A DNA stretch of 19,021 nt from an uncultured Bacteroidales bacterium (GTDB lineage: Bacteria > Bacteroidota > Bacteroidia > Bacteroidales > Paludibacteraceae): NCBI GenBank assembly GCA_903929065.1, contig CAIYTJ010000434.1, positions 1 to 19,021 of the forward strand, in the 5' to 3' direction. Below, piece by piece: positions 6,804-15,227 of this stretch; the first letter of the stretch is position 1; each line of letters opens with the position of its first letter. Under the pieces are notes generated by a model. The model did no database searches. It worked only from the letters and a program-made list of their open reading frames with translations, and was not told the origin of the DNA. A program made the translations under genes and the position numbers.

Positions 6804-7754
6804 CTAATTTACGCGTGTAATATCTGTACGTCCTGCAAAAAAACGGATAATATTTTGTGATACAAACCGGCTCATTTCATTCCGGGCTTCCACAGTTGCC
6901 GTTCCGTTATGAGGTGCCAATACAACATTATCAAGCTCTAAAAGCAACGGATTTATTTTGGGTTCATTTTCATACACATCCAGTGCTGCTGAATAAATCC
7001 ATTTTTTTTGTAATGCTTCAATCAACGCTGTTTCATCAATCACCAGACCACGGGCTGTATTGATTAAAATAGCAGTCGGCTTCATTAGCTTTAGTTTCTC
7101 CCGGTCAATTAAGTGTTGCGTTTCCACCGTCAAAGGAGTGTGAAGTGAAATTATGTCGCTCCCTTTCAATAATTCATCAAGTTCCAAACGTTGTGCCTGA
7201 TATTTGCTTTCAATCTCAGAACTCAACTGAGTTCGATTGTAATAAGCAATTTTCATACCACTTGCCATCGCCCGACGTGCAACTGCCTGACCGATTCGAC
7301 CCATCCCAACAATCCCAAGCGTTTTTCCATACAGCGTCTGACCCAGATTTTCCAAAACGCCCCATTTCAACCCATTCTGAACTCGCATTTTCCGATCGCA
7401 TTCAGGCACACGTCGTGCTGCTGCAAGCATAAGCGCAAAAGCAAGTTCTGCAGTCGGTTCTATGACCGGATCGGGCGTATTCGTAACTACAATTCCATGT
7501 TTGGTGGCTGCTTCAACATCAATATTATTATAACCGACACCGTAATTGGCTATTATTTTTAAATCTCCGGCAGCCGCTATTACTTCTTTATCTACTTTAA
7601 ACTGAAAAGTAGGAACAAAGGCATCAAATTCGGACAACATCCCGATCACTTCTTCTTTTGTAAAGATATCTTTCTCAGGAAAAACAACTTCAAATTTTTC
7701 TTTCAATTCAGAAAATCCTTCTGGAAGCAATCGGGTAGAAATTAGAACTCGCAT
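6804..7754 (-). CDS. D-isomer-specific 2-hydroxyacid dehydrogenase (NAD(P)-dependent)
   Basis: A 316-residue cytosolic oxidoreductase that interconverts a D-2-hydroxyacid and a 2-oxoacid. The split catalytic domain surrounds a Rossmann domain at about residues 100-285 with G150-M-G152-R-I-G155. The catalytic triad is complete: Arg235 in N-T-A-R-G, Glu264 in Y-E-N-E-P, His282 in A-P-H-N-G-T-A-T. After the second beta strand the sequence is Y-Y-N-R174-T rather than an acidic residue, which in this family points to NADP(H) over NAD(H). The closest functional types are glyoxylate/hydroxypyruvate reductase and D-lactate or phosphoglycerate dehydrogenase; the sequence does not decide, and no ACT domain is present, so it is not a classical SerA. 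It has its own promoter word at 7785-7792 and precedes the sigma cassette by 88 bases. Confidence 0.9.
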   Translation of the reverse strand: MRVLISTRLLPEGFSELKEKFEVVFPEKDIFTKEEVIGMLSEFDAFVPTFQFKVDKEVIAAAGDLKIIANYGVGYNNIDVEAATKHGIVVTNTPDPVIEPTAELAFALMLAAARRVPECDRKMRVQNGLKWGVLENLGQTLYGKTLGIVGMGRIGQAVARRAMASGMKIAYYNRTQLSSEIESKYQAQRLELDELLKGSDIISLHTPLTVETQHLIDREKLKLMKPTAILINTARGLVIDETALIEALQKKWIYSAALDVYENEPKINPLLLELDNVVLAPHNGTATVEARNEMSRFVSQNIIRFFAGRTDITRVN

Positions 7755-8046
7755 ATTTTTGTGTTTCTTGATTTACATGAGTCACAAAGTTAAATAGAAA
7801 TTTTTAAAAACTGTGATGTTTTACTTTATATTTTAGAACTGCATAAGTTTTAGAATTATTGCAATTATGAACTTAAGCTAAAATTATTGTCAATAGTTCA
7901 TTAAATTCATAAAATAATTAAACTTTAATTGCAAAATTGTTGTTTGTAAATAGTAAATACAAAAATTTAATCGTATGTTTGAGAACTGATAATCGGTCAA
8001 TTACGGAAAAAATTATTTAATTACCATCATAAAATTATTTTATCGC
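7755..8046. promoter_or_regulatory. Divergent AT-rich promoter region between the dehydrogenase gene and sucC
   Basis: This 292-base non-coding gap has two outward promoter words. For the dehydrogenase gene (minus strand) it is TAACTTTG (7785-7792). For sucC (plus strand) it is TATGTTTG (7974-7981), giving a sucC leader of about 58 bases. Both match TAnnTTTG; neither has a good -33 TTTG at the right distance. The sucC leader contains AAAATTATTT twice (8009-8018, 8031-8040). The rest is low-complexity AT sequence with no ORF, hairpin or repeat I would defend. Confidence 0.5.
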
Positions 8047-9186
8047 ATGAAAATTCACGAATATCAATCGAAGGAAATTTTTTCCCGTTACGCCATTCCA
8101 GTAACGAAAGAAATCGTATGTTACTCAGCTGACGAAGTTTGCGCAGCAACTGAGAAATTAGGACTGCCTGTGGTAGTTAAGGCGCAGGTATTAACCGGAG
8201 GACGTGGAAAAGCGGGTGGCGTAAAACTGGCCAGAACGCTCGATGCTGCCCGCGAAGCTGCCAATCAGATTTTGGGAATGGACATTAAAGGTTACACAGT
8301 AGAAAAAGTGTTGGTGGCTCAGGGTGTGAAGTTTAATTCCGAGTTTTATGTCGGTTTGACCATTGACAGAAACACAAAATCCGTCATTTTAATGGCTAGT
8401 AAAGAAGGCGGCGTTGAAATTGAAGAAGTGGCCAAAGATAATCCTGATGCCATTTTGAAATTTCCGATTGATCCGGATTTGGGTATGACACCGTTTTTTG
8501 CCCGTAAAATTGCTTTTGCTCTTTTCGATGATTTTTCGTTGGTGAAGCAGGCTGCAGATTTGTTCCAAAAACTCTATAAAATCTTTTTGGAAACCGATGC
8601 TTCGTTAGTCGAAATAAACCCGTTGGTACTTACCGACGAAGGTAAATTGCTGGCTTTGGATGGTAAAATGACTTTCGATGATAATGCATTATACCGTCAA
8701 CCGGGCATTGAGGCATTGAACGAACCGACAGAAGATGAAAAGAAAGAAATTGCAGCCCACGAAAGTGGATTGACTTATATTCGCCTCGAAGGAAATATCG
8801 GTTGTATGGTGAACGGTGCCGGACTGGCTATGGCCTCGATGGATGTGATTAAACATTACGGAGGAAATCCGGCGAATTTCCTCGATATTGGCGGAAGCTC
8901 AAGTCCCAAGAAAGTGATTGACGCGATGAATTTATTGCTTTCCGATAAAAACGTGAAAGTGATAATGATAAATATTTTTGGTGGTATTACCCGTTGCGAC
9001 GATGTGGCAAGAGGCTTGGTTTCAGCGCTCGATCAAATGAAAGTTGATATTCCGATTGTCATCCGTTTATCCGGAACAAATGCAGAAGAAGGACTGAAAA
9101 TAATCAAAGATTATAATCTCCCAACTGTAAATTCATTGAGTGAAGCTGCTCAGGAAGCCATTCGACTTGTCAATTTACCCAATTAA
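8047..9186 (+). CDS. sucC: Succinyl-CoA ligase (ADP/GDP-forming), beta subunit
   Basis: With SucD it catalyses succinate + CoA + NTP to succinyl-CoA + NDP + Pi, reversibly, in the cytosol. The 379 residues match the usual ~388. The N-terminal ATP-grasp domain begins M-K-I-H-E-Y-Q-S-K-E and contains V-V-V-K-A-Q-V-L-T-G-G-R-G-K-A-G-G (nucleotide binding). V-E-I-N-P-L-V and D-G-K-M-T-F-D-D-N-A (about 200-225) supply metal ligands. The C-terminal flavodoxin-like domain carries N-G-A-G-L-A-M, D-I-G-G-S-S and I-F-G-G-I-T-R-C-D-D. It is followed after 54 bases by sucD. In an oxidative cycle it runs towards succinate; in propionate-forming Bacteroidales it supplies succinyl-CoA for methylmalonyl-CoA mutase. 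The adjacent fumarate reductase/succinate dehydrogenase operon shares its product. Confidence 0.97.
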   Translation: MKIHEYQSKEIFSRYAIPVTKEIVCYSADEVCAATEKLGLPVVVKAQVLTGGRGKAGGVKLARTLDAAREAANQILGMDIKGYTVEKVLVAQGVKFNSEFYVGLTIDRNTKSVILMASKEGGVEIEEVAKDNPDAILKFPIDPDLGMTPFFARKIAFALFDDFSLVKQAADLFQKLYKIFLETDASLVEINPLVLTDEGKLLALDGKMTFDDNALYRQPGIEALNEPTEDEKKEIAAHESGLTYIRLEGNIGCMVNGAGLAMASMDVIKHYGGNPANFLDIGGSSSPKKVIDAMNLLLSDKNVKVIMINIFGGITRCDDVARGLVSALDQMKVDIPIVIRLSGTNAEEGLKIIKDYNLPTVNSLSEAAQEAIRLVNLPN

Positions 9187-9240
9187 TCAATCAATCGTCC
9201 AACTAATTAACCAATAAACAACTAAACAAATCACCAAGAT
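9187..9240 (+). repeat. sucC-sucD spacer of iterated CA-rich words
   Basis: The gap opens with TCAATCAATC and continues with CCAACTAATTAACCAATAAA, ending AATCACCAAGAT before the sucD ATG. It has only two G residues in 54 bases. CCAACTAA (9199-9206) and AATCACCAA (9229-9237) recur, in the same order, directly upstream of purM on the other strand. No Shine-Dalgarno sequence is present. Confidence 0.6.
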
Positions 9241-10116
9241 ATGAGCATTTTAGTCAATAAAAATACCCGGTTACTCGTTCAGGGAATCACCGGTCGCGAC
9301 GGAAGTTTCCACACTTCCAAAATGAAAGAATATGGTACCAACATTGTAGCCGGCGTTTCGCCCGGTAAAGGCGGACAAACCGTTGATGGAATTCCGGTTT
9401 TTAATACCGTCGAAGCTGCGGTAAAAGCAACCGGAGCAAACACATCCATTATTTTTGTACCGGCGCCACTGGCCGGCGATGCCATTATGGAAGCGGGCGA
9501 AGCAGGCGTGGAACTGGTTATCTGCATTTCGGAAGGTGTGCCAACACTTGATATGGTAAAAGCAACCGCTTATTTAAAAAAGAAAGGAATTAAATTAATT
9601 GGTGCAAACTGCCCGGGATTAATCACACCAGAAGAAGCATTAGTCGGTATTTTACCGGGAAATATATTTAAAAAAGGAAATATCGGTTTAATGAGCCGGA
9701 GCGGCACCCTGACTTATCTGATGGTAAGTTTACTCACTCAGGCCGATCTTGGCCAAAGCACTTGTGTGGGAATTGGCGGCGATCCTGTTGCCGGATTATA
9801 CTATCAGGAATTACTTCAAATGTTTCAGGACGACCCAGAAACTGATGCCATCGTGTTGATTGGCGAAATTGGCGGTGAAGCAGAAGAGCGTGCTGCCCAA
9901 TACATCAAAGAACACGTCACCAAACCGGTGGTAGCCTTTATTGCCGGACAGTCAGCGCCTCCGGGAAAACGTATGGGACACGCCGGAGCCATTATTTCCA
10001 GCGGAAGCGGCACGGCCGAAGAAAAAATTGCCGCTTTCGAAGCGGTTGGCGTTCCGGTGGCGAGATTGCCGATTGAAATTCCGCAACTAATCAAGAAATT
10101 GCTGAAAATAAATTGA
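9241..10116 (+). CDS. sucD: Succinyl-CoA ligase, alpha subunit
   Basis: CoA-binding and phosphohistidine subunit of succinyl-CoA ligase; 291 residues, normal for the family. An N-terminal Rossmann-like CoA-binding domain carries V-Q-G-I-T-G-R-D-G (13-21) and S-P-G-K-G-G (40-45). Then come I-G-A-N-C-P-G-L-I-T-P (120-130) and, in the second domain, the phosphorylated His247 in G-H-A-G-A-I with the downstream G-S-G-T-A-E-E-K. The start is fixed by the M-S-I-L-V-N-K-N-T-R N-terminus. It is translated from a CA-rich leader with no ribosome-binding purine run, and transcription ends at the hairpin at 10134-10171. Confidence 0.97.
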   Translation: MSILVNKNTRLLVQGITGRDGSFHTSKMKEYGTNIVAGVSPGKGGQTVDGIPVFNTVEAAVKATGANTSIIFVPAPLAGDAIMEAGEAGVELVICISEGVPTLDMVKATAYLKKKGIKLIGANCPGLITPEEALVGILPGNIFKKGNIGLMSRSGTLTYLMVSLLTQADLGQSTCVGIGGDPVAGLYYQELLQMFQDDPETDAIVLIGEIGGEAEERAAQYIKEHVTKPVVAFIAGQSAPPGKRMGHAGAIISSGSGTAEEKIAAFEAVGVPVARLPIEIPQLIKKLLKIN

Positions 10117-10133
10117 TTCAAAAAAAGCAACAT

Positions 10134-10171
10134 AAAAAAAGACCGTTTCAAAATTTGAAACGGTCTTTTTT
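10134..10171. terminator. Bidirectional terminator between sucD and sdhB
   Basis: GACCGTTTCAAA (10141-10152) and TTTGAAACGGTC (10154-10165) are perfect 12-base arms, in practice a 9-bp stem with an AT loop. Seven A precede and five T follow, so it ends both the sucCD (+) and sdhCAB (-) transcripts. Confidence 0.92.
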
Positions 10172-10190
10172 ATCAATTATTTTCAGACAA

Positions 10191-10946
10191 TTAGTCTTTA
10201 AATTTTGCACTCAAAAACTCGCGGTTCAAACGGGCAATGTGCGAAATGGAAATTCCTTTCGGACATTCAGCTTCGCAAGCCTGTGTGTTGGTACAGTTAC
10301 CAAATCCAAGTTCGTCCATTTTAGCAACCATTGCTTTAGCGCGAGCGGCAGCTTCTATCTTTCCTTGTGGAAGCAAAGCCAGCTGGCTTACTTTTGCCGC
10401 AACAAACAACATGGCTGAACCGTTTTTACAAGCCGCAGCGCAAGCACCGCAACCGATACACGAAGCAGCATCCATGGCTTCGTCGGCAGCCAGTTTCGAA
10501 ATTGGAATGGCATTTCCGTCTGGAATACCACCGGTATTTACTGACACATAACCACCAGCCTGAATGATTTTATCATAAGCACCACGATCGACCATCAAAT
10601 CTTTGATAACCGGAAATGCTGCCGAACGCCATGGTTCGATAGTGATAGTCTGACCATCGTGAAAACGACGCATATGAAGTTGACAAGTTGTAGTTTCACC
10701 GTCAAGTCCGTGAGGATGACCGTTGATATACAAGCTGCACATTCCGCAAATACCTTCACGGCAATCGTGATCGAACGCGATGGGTTCTTTGCGGGCGTGG
10801 ATTAATTTTTCATTCAACATATCCAACATTTCAAGGAATGAACTGTCGGTAGATACGTTGTCCAGTTTATAAATTTCGAATTCGCCTTTTACTTTCGGAC
10901 CTGCCTGACGCCAAATTTTCAGCGTTACATTTATATTTTTTTCCAT
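10191..10946 (-). CDS. sdhB: Succinate dehydrogenase/fumarate reductase iron-sulfur subunit
   Basis: Electron-transfer subunit linking the FAD of SdhA to haem and quinone in SdhC, on the cytoplasmic face. 251 residues. The N-terminal ferredoxin domain binds [2Fe-2S] through Cys62, Cys67, Cys70 and Cys88 (D-C-R-E-G-I-C-G-M-C, T-T-T-C). The C-terminal domain has C163-I-G-C166-G-A-C169-A-A-A-C173 and C218...C224...C228-P, giving by family analogy [4Fe-4S] (163, 166, 169, 228) and [3Fe-4S] (173, 218, 224). All ligands are present. It is the last gene of the C-A-B operon, 18 bases after sdhA. The direction in vivo (succinate oxidation or fumarate reduction) cannot be read from the subunit; the Bacteroidales context favours fumarate reduction, hence the alternative name frdB. 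Confidence 0.96.
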   Translation of the reverse strand: MEKNINVTLKIWRQAGPKVKGEFEIYKLDNVSTDSSFLEMLDMLNEKLIHARKEPIAFDHDCREGICGMCSLYINGHPHGLDGETTTCQLHMRRFHDGQTITIEPWRSAAFPVIKDLMVDRGAYDKIIQAGGYVSVNTGGIPDGNAIPISKLAADEAMDAASCIGCGACAAACKNGSAMLFVAAKVSQLALLPQGKIEAAARAKAMVAKMDELGFGNCTNTQACEAECPKGISISHIARLNREFLSAKFKD

Positions 10947-10964
10947 GATTCTAATTGTTACAAA

Positions 10965-12941
10965 TTACGCTTTATAATTACGTTGTTGACGGTGGATAAA
11001 CTCATAATCCAGCGCTTCTTTCAGCAATTCAGGTTCATTTCCTTCGCCGGTAAATTTCCAGCACGAAGCAAATGAAAATTCTTCATCGTTACGAAGTGCT
11101 TCACCTTCAGGAGTCTGATATTCTTCGCGGAAATGACCACCACATGATTCTTCGCGCATCAACGCATCGCGTGCCATCAACTCGCCAATTTCAATAAAGT
11201 CAGCCAACCGTAATGCTTTTTCAAGTTCTACATTCATGTCGGCATTTACACCCGGAACATACACTTTGGTCCAGAATTCATGGCGAACCGCTTTGATTTT
11301 TTCCAACGCAGTTTCCAAACCGGCTTTATTACGACCCATTCCAACAAAATCCCACATGATTAAACCCAATTCGCGGTGGATAGAATCTACCGATTTATCG
11401 CCCTGGATTTTCATTATTTTCTCAATTTTGGTATGGATTGCTTTCTCAGCTTCCGAAAATTCAGGTAAATCAGTGCTCAGGCGTGGAACCTGTATCTGAT
11501 CAGCCAAATAATTCTGAATAGTATAAGGAAGAACAAAATATCCGTCAGCCAAACCTTGCATCAATGCCGAAGCGCCCAGGCGGTTTGCTCCGTGATCAGA
11601 GAAGTTGGCTTCACCAATACAGAAAAGTCCTTTGATGGAAGTTTGTAATTCATAATCAACCCAGATTCCACCCATCGTGTAGTGAATGGCCGGATAAATC
11701 ATCATCGGAGTATTATATGGATTTTCGTCAACGATTTTTTCGTACATCTGGAAAAGGTTTCCGTAACGTTCACGAATAGTATTTTCGCCTAACCGATTGA
11801 TGGAAGTAGAAAAATCAAGGTAAACAGCCAAACCGGTGTTACCAACGCCAAATCCGGCGTCGCAACGTTCTTTGGCAGCACGTGAAGCCACGTCGCGTGG
11901 AACTAAGTTTCCGAAAGCAGGATAACGACGTTCCAGATAGTAATCTCTTTCATCTTCCGATAAATCAGTTGCTTTTTTCTTTCCGGCACGGATAGCTTCA
12001 GCATCTTCTTTTTTCTTTGGAACCCAGATACGACCATCGTTGCGCAATGATTCCGACATCAAAGTCAGTTTCGATTGTGATTCTCCGTGAACCGGAATAC
12101 AAGTCGGGTGAATCTGAGCGTAAGCAGGATTTGCAAAATAAGCTCCTTTTTTATAAATCTGAACGGCTGCAGAACCATTTGATCCCATAGCATTGGTCGA
12201 AAGGAAAAATGTATTTCCATAACCACCGGTACCGATAACCACTGCATGAGCAAAGAAACGTTCGATTTTTCCTGAAACCAGGTTGCGGGCAATGATACCA
12301 CGGGCGCGGCCATCAATTACTACCACATCCAACATTTCGTAACGGGAATACAATTTAACGGCACCTTTTCCAACCTGACGGCTTAATGCTGAATATGCAC
12401 CTAACAATAATTGTTGTCCGGTTTGTCCTTTTGCATAAAAAGTTCGTGAAACCTGAGCTCCACCAAACGAACGGTTATCTAACAAACCGCCGTATTCGCG
12501 GGCAAAAGGAACTCCCTGAGCCACACATTGGTCGATAATTCCATTTGATACTTCGGCTAAACGATACACGTTGGCTTCGCGGGCACGGTAATCGCCACCT
12601 TTTATAGTATCGTAGAAAAGACGGTAAACCGAGTCACCATCATTTTGATAATTTTTTGCAGCATTGATACCACCCTGTGCAGCAATGGAGTGTGCACGGC
12701 GTGGTGAATCCTGAATACAAAAATTTAATACATTAAAGCCTAATTCTGCCAATGAAGCGGCAGCAGAAGCACCTGCCAAACCGGTTCCTACCACAATCAC
12801 GTCAAGACGACGTTTGTTCGATGGATTTACCAGTTTCTGATGTGCTTTATAATTGCTCCATTTTTCTGCTAATGGTCCTTCCGGAATTCTAGCATCTATT
12901 TTAGTTGCATCTACCGTGGTAGATTCTTGTTTCTTTGCCAT
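10965..12941 (-). CDS. sdhA: Succinate dehydrogenase/fumarate reductase flavoprotein subunit
   Basis: Catalytic subunit carrying covalent FAD and the dicarboxylate site; 658 residues, the long form usual in Bacteroidetes. Residues 1-45 are a polar extension, followed by the dinucleotide fold V-V-G-T-G-L-A-G-A-S-A-A. The flavinylation histidine is His84 in R-R-A-H-S-I-A-A-Q-G-G-I-N-A-A-K. H-P-T-C-I-P, R-D-V-A-S-R and the C-terminal H-Y-T-M-G-G and G-A-N-R-L-G-A-S-A-L segments are all typical of the capping and substrate regions. It lies 49 bases after sdhC and 18 before sdhB. The sdhC-sdhA spacer repeats TAAAT at near-regular intervals just before the start. Confidence 0.97.
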   Translation of the reverse strand: MAKKQESTTVDATKIDARIPEGPLAEKWSNYKAHQKLVNPSNKRRLDVIVVGTGLAGASAAASLAELGFNVLNFCIQDSPRRAHSIAAQGGINAAKNYQNDGDSVYRLFYDTIKGGDYRAREANVYRLAEVSNGIIDQCVAQGVPFAREYGGLLDNRSFGGAQVSRTFYAKGQTGQQLLLGAYSALSRQVGKGAVKLYSRYEMLDVVVIDGRARGIIARNLVSGKIERFFAHAVVIGTGGYGNTFFLSTNAMGSNGSAAVQIYKKGAYFANPAYAQIHPTCIPVHGESQSKLTLMSESLRNDGRIWVPKKKEDAEAIRAGKKKATDLSEDERDYYLERRYPAFGNLVPRDVASRAAKERCDAGFGVGNTGLAVYLDFSTSINRLGENTIRERYGNLFQMYEKIVDENPYNTPMMIYPAIHYTMGGIWVDYELQTSIKGLFCIGEANFSDHGANRLGASALMQGLADGYFVLPYTIQNYLADQIQVPRLSTDLPEFSEAEKAIHTKIEKIMKIQGDKSVDSIHRELGLIMWDFVGMGRNKAGLETALEKIKAVRHEFWTKVYVPGVNADMNVELEKALRLADFIEIGELMARDALMREESCGGHFREEYQTPEGEALRNDEEFSFASCWKFTGEGNEPELLKEALDYEFIHRQQRNYKA

Positions 12942-12990
12942 ATTCTTATTTACTATTTTTCGATTTACAATTTACCATTTAAATGTCTGT
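12942..12990 (-). repeat. sdhC-sdhA spacer with repeated TAAAT words
   Basis: On the coding strand the spacer reads as variants of GGTAAAT, TGTAAAT and AGTAAAT, ending AAGAAT before the sdhA ATG. It is shorter and looser than the spacers before purM and sucD but has the same iterated-word style. Confidence 0.4.
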
Positions 12991-13659
12991 TCAACATCCT
13001 ATTAAGTAATACACTGGAATTGCCATAAACATCAAAATTACAATCGTGGAAATGATGTTTGAAATCACTTTCACGCGAGGTAACCATGTTTTGTTATTCA
13101 AACCAACAGTTTGCAGGGCGCTCCAAACTCCGTGAGTCAGGTGAAACCACAAAGCCGCCAGCCATACAATATAAACAACACAATAAATCGGGTTACTAAA
13201 TAATTGTTTTACAAATTCAGCGCCTTGTCCCGGCTCAAAGCTTCCACCTGTATGGATGCCCGAAAGTTCAACAAATTGCATTTTGAACCAAAAGTTATAC
13301 AAGTGCAAAGCAAGGAATCCAAACACGATAGTTCCCAACACCAACATGTTTTGCGAAGACCAATCCACCACTTTTTGGTTTTTGGACACGGCATAACGCA
13401 CATTTCCACGGGCACGCATGTTTTGATAAGTCAAATACAATGCATACAAAATGTGAACGATGAAACCGCCTGCCAATACAGCAGTTCCGGCCACAGCATA
13501 CCAGTTTGCACCTAAAAATGCACAAATTGCATTATATCCTTCAGGTGAAATAATCACCACGATATTCATGCAGCTGTGAAACAGCAGAAACAACACGAGG
13601 AATACCCCCGTAATACTCATAATAAGCTTTCGCCCAATAGAGGAATCAATTAACCACAT
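12991..13659 (-). CDS. sdhC: Succinate dehydrogenase/fumarate reductase cytochrome b subunit (single-polypeptide, dihaem type)
   Basis: Membrane anchor and quinone-reactive subunit; 222 residues with five predicted transmembrane helices, as in the Bacillus SdhC/Wolinella FrdC class, which replaces separate C and D subunits. Histidines sit where that class binds two b haems: His28 (helix 1), His69 (helix 2), His119 (helix 3), and His173 or His176 (helix 4, W-F-H-L-T-H-G-V-W). Dihaem anchors of this class usually react with menaquinone, which fits Bacteroidetes; that is inference. It is the first gene of the C-A-B operon, read from a promoter at 13752-13782 with a leader of about 85 bases that contains an inverted repeat. 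Confidence 0.95.
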   Translation of the reverse strand: MWLIDSSIGRKLIMSITGVFLVLFLLFHSCMNIVVIISPEGYNAICAFLGANWYAVAGTAVLAGGFIVHILYALYLTYQNMRARGNVRYAVSKNQKVVDWSSQNMLVLGTIVFGFLALHLYNFWFKMQFVELSGIHTGGSFEPGQGAEFVKQLFSNPIYCVVYIVWLAALWFHLTHGVWSALQTVGLNNKTWLPRVKVISNIISTIVILMFMAIPVYYLIGC

Positions 13660-13708
13660 AGATTTTTGTTTTAGTTTATAATAGTTCGATAGATTTTTTT
13701 GTTGTTTA

Positions 13709-13724
13709 TCAACTACTTAGTTGA
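13709..13724. promoter_or_regulatory. Inverted repeat in the sdhC leader
   Basis: TCAACTACTTAGTTGA has seven-base arms (TCAACTA/TAGTTGA) around two central bases. It lies about 25 bases downstream of the predicted transcription start and 50 upstream of the sdhC ATG. Its symmetry fits a dimeric repressor site better than an RNA hairpin, since the loop would be too small. No cognate regulator is identifiable. Confidence 0.35.
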
Positions 13725-13751
13725 ATATCTTTATTTTTTGAAAAGTTCCAC

Positions 13752-13782
13752 AAAAGTAGTATTTTCATTTTAAAACAGCAAG
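13752..13782 (-). promoter_or_regulatory. Predicted sdhCAB promoter
   Basis: Minus-strand TACTTTTG (13752-13759) matches TAnnTTTG exactly. TTG (13780-13782) sits 20 bases upstream as the -33 element. Transcription would start near 13745. It lies between the miaB stop and sdhC, so sdhCAB need not depend on miaB transcription. Confidence 0.65.
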
Positions 13783-13833
13783 CAATTACGGAAAAATTTC
13801 TTTAATCATTTTAAGTTGTTCTTTTCAAGGTTT

Positions 13834-15204
13834 TTACTCAACAACCTCACCAATAAGTGCCGCCGATGAGGCACTCAAAACCTTTATCTGAATGGTTTCT
13901 CCAATTCTTCGCCCTAAACGTGGGAAAATTACTACTTTATTTTGAGATGTTCGTCCAAAAAGCTGTTCTTTTGATTTTTTGGAAAATCCTTCCACCAACA
14001 CTTCAAAAGTTTGCCCAATATCCTTTTGATTTTTATGATAGGTCAATTCCCGTTGAATATCAATTATCTCCGCTAAGCGACGTAACTTTTCTTCTTCCGA
14101 AATATTATCAGGAAGATTCTTGGCTGCAAAAGTTCCCGGGCGTTCGGAGTATTTAAACATAAATGCCAAATCGAAATTTACTTCCCGCAATAAAGATAGC
14201 GTTTGTTGGTGATCTTCTTCTGTTTCGTCGTGAAAACCACAAAAAACATCGGTGCTGATTGAAGCGTCAGGCAAAATGCGGTGAATGGCTGCAATGCGTT
14301 CTAAATACCATTCACGCGTATATTTCCGGTTCATCAACTTCAATATCTTATCACTTCCCGACTGAACCGGCAAATGAATAGATTTGCAAAGGTTATGATA
14401 TTGTGCAATAGTCTCAAGAGTTCTATCCGACATATCTTTTGGATGCGAAGTGGAAAAACGGAAACGTATTTCAGGAGCAGCTTCAGCTACAATTGCCAGC
14501 AAATCGGGAAATTCAATTATTTTACCGTCTTTTTCAAAGCGATACGAGTTTACATTTTGACCGAGCAGTGTTATTTCCTTATAATTTTTCGTTTGCAAAT
14601 CGTTGAGTTCGTTCAGAATACTTTCCACATCGCGGCTTCGCTCCCGCCCTCTGGTATAAGGAACGATACAATACGAGCAAAAATTGTTGCAGCCACGCAT
14701 TATTGAAATAAAACCGGAAATAGACTTACTAATTCGCGTCGGGAGAATCTCGCTATAGGTTTCGGTGGTTGAAAGGTCAACGTTGATCGCTTTATTTCCC
14801 TGCTCAACACTTCCGATAAGATTTGGAATGTCCATATACGCATCCGGACCGACGACTATATTTACGCCGTAATCATTTATTAGCTCATCTTTCACGCGTT
14901 CGGCCATGCAGCCTACGACTCCAATAATCAGTTTTTTATTTTTGCGTTTGAGTGTTTCAAAATATTTAAGTCGATTAATTACTTTTTGTTCGGCATTATC
15001 ACGGATTGAGCAAGTATTTACAAAAATGGCATCTGCCTCTGTAATTTTATCGGTCAGTTCAAAACCATCCATTTGCATAATAGACGCCACGACTTCACTA
15101 TCGGCGACATTCATTTGACAGCCGTAGGTTTCAATAAAAAGTTTTTTGTCGTTCAAAGCGGATTTAGAGTCCGTTGAAGCAACAGGTTGTTCGTTTGAAT
15201 TCAT
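13834..15204 (-). CDS. miaB: tRNA-2-methylthio-N6-dimethylallyladenosine synthase
   Basis: Radical-SAM methylthiotransferase that adds the 2-methylthio group to i6A37 of tRNAs reading UNN codons. 456 residues in the usual three-domain order. The N-terminal UPF0004 domain has Cys29 (E-T-Y-G-C-Q-M-N), Cys65 (N-T-C-S-I-R) and Cys99 (V-G-C-M-A-E-R) for the auxiliary [4Fe-4S] cluster. The radical-SAM core binds its cluster through C172-N-N-F-C176-S-Y-C179. A C-terminal TRAM RNA-binding domain covers about 385-455. C-Q-M-N-V-A-D-S and R-G-C-N-N-F-C-S-Y-C distinguish it from MtaB and RimO. It is a single-gene unit with promoter word TACCTTTG at 15228-15235. No good terminator is seen between it and the sdhC promoter. 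Confidence 0.96.
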   Translation of the reverse strand: MNSNEQPVASTDSKSALNDKKLFIETYGCQMNVADSEVVASIMQMDGFELTDKITEADAIFVNTCSIRDNAEQKVINRLKYFETLKRKNKKLIIGVVGCMAERVKDELINDYGVNIVVGPDAYMDIPNLIGSVEQGNKAINVDLSTTETYSEILPTRISKSISGFISIMRGCNNFCSYCIVPYTRGRERSRDVESILNELNDLQTKNYKEITLLGQNVNSYRFEKDGKIIEFPDLLAIVAEAAPEIRFRFSTSHPKDMSDRTLETIAQYHNLCKSIHLPVQSGSDKILKLMNRKYTREWYLERIAAIHRILPDASISTDVFCGFHDETEEDHQQTLSLLREVNFDLAFMFKYSERPGTFAAKNLPDNISEEEKLRRLAEIIDIQRELTYHKNQKDIGQTFEVLVEGFSKKSKEQLFGRTSQNKVVIFPRLGRRIGETIQIKVLSASSAALIGEVVE

Positions 15205-15227
15205 TTATAGAAATTTATTTTGACGCA

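Noticed and set aside
7145..7562. Overlapping open frames of 95 and 123 codons opposite the dehydrogenase gene
   Set aside because: They are antisense to the Rossmann domain, without a promoter, without family similarity and with implausible composition.
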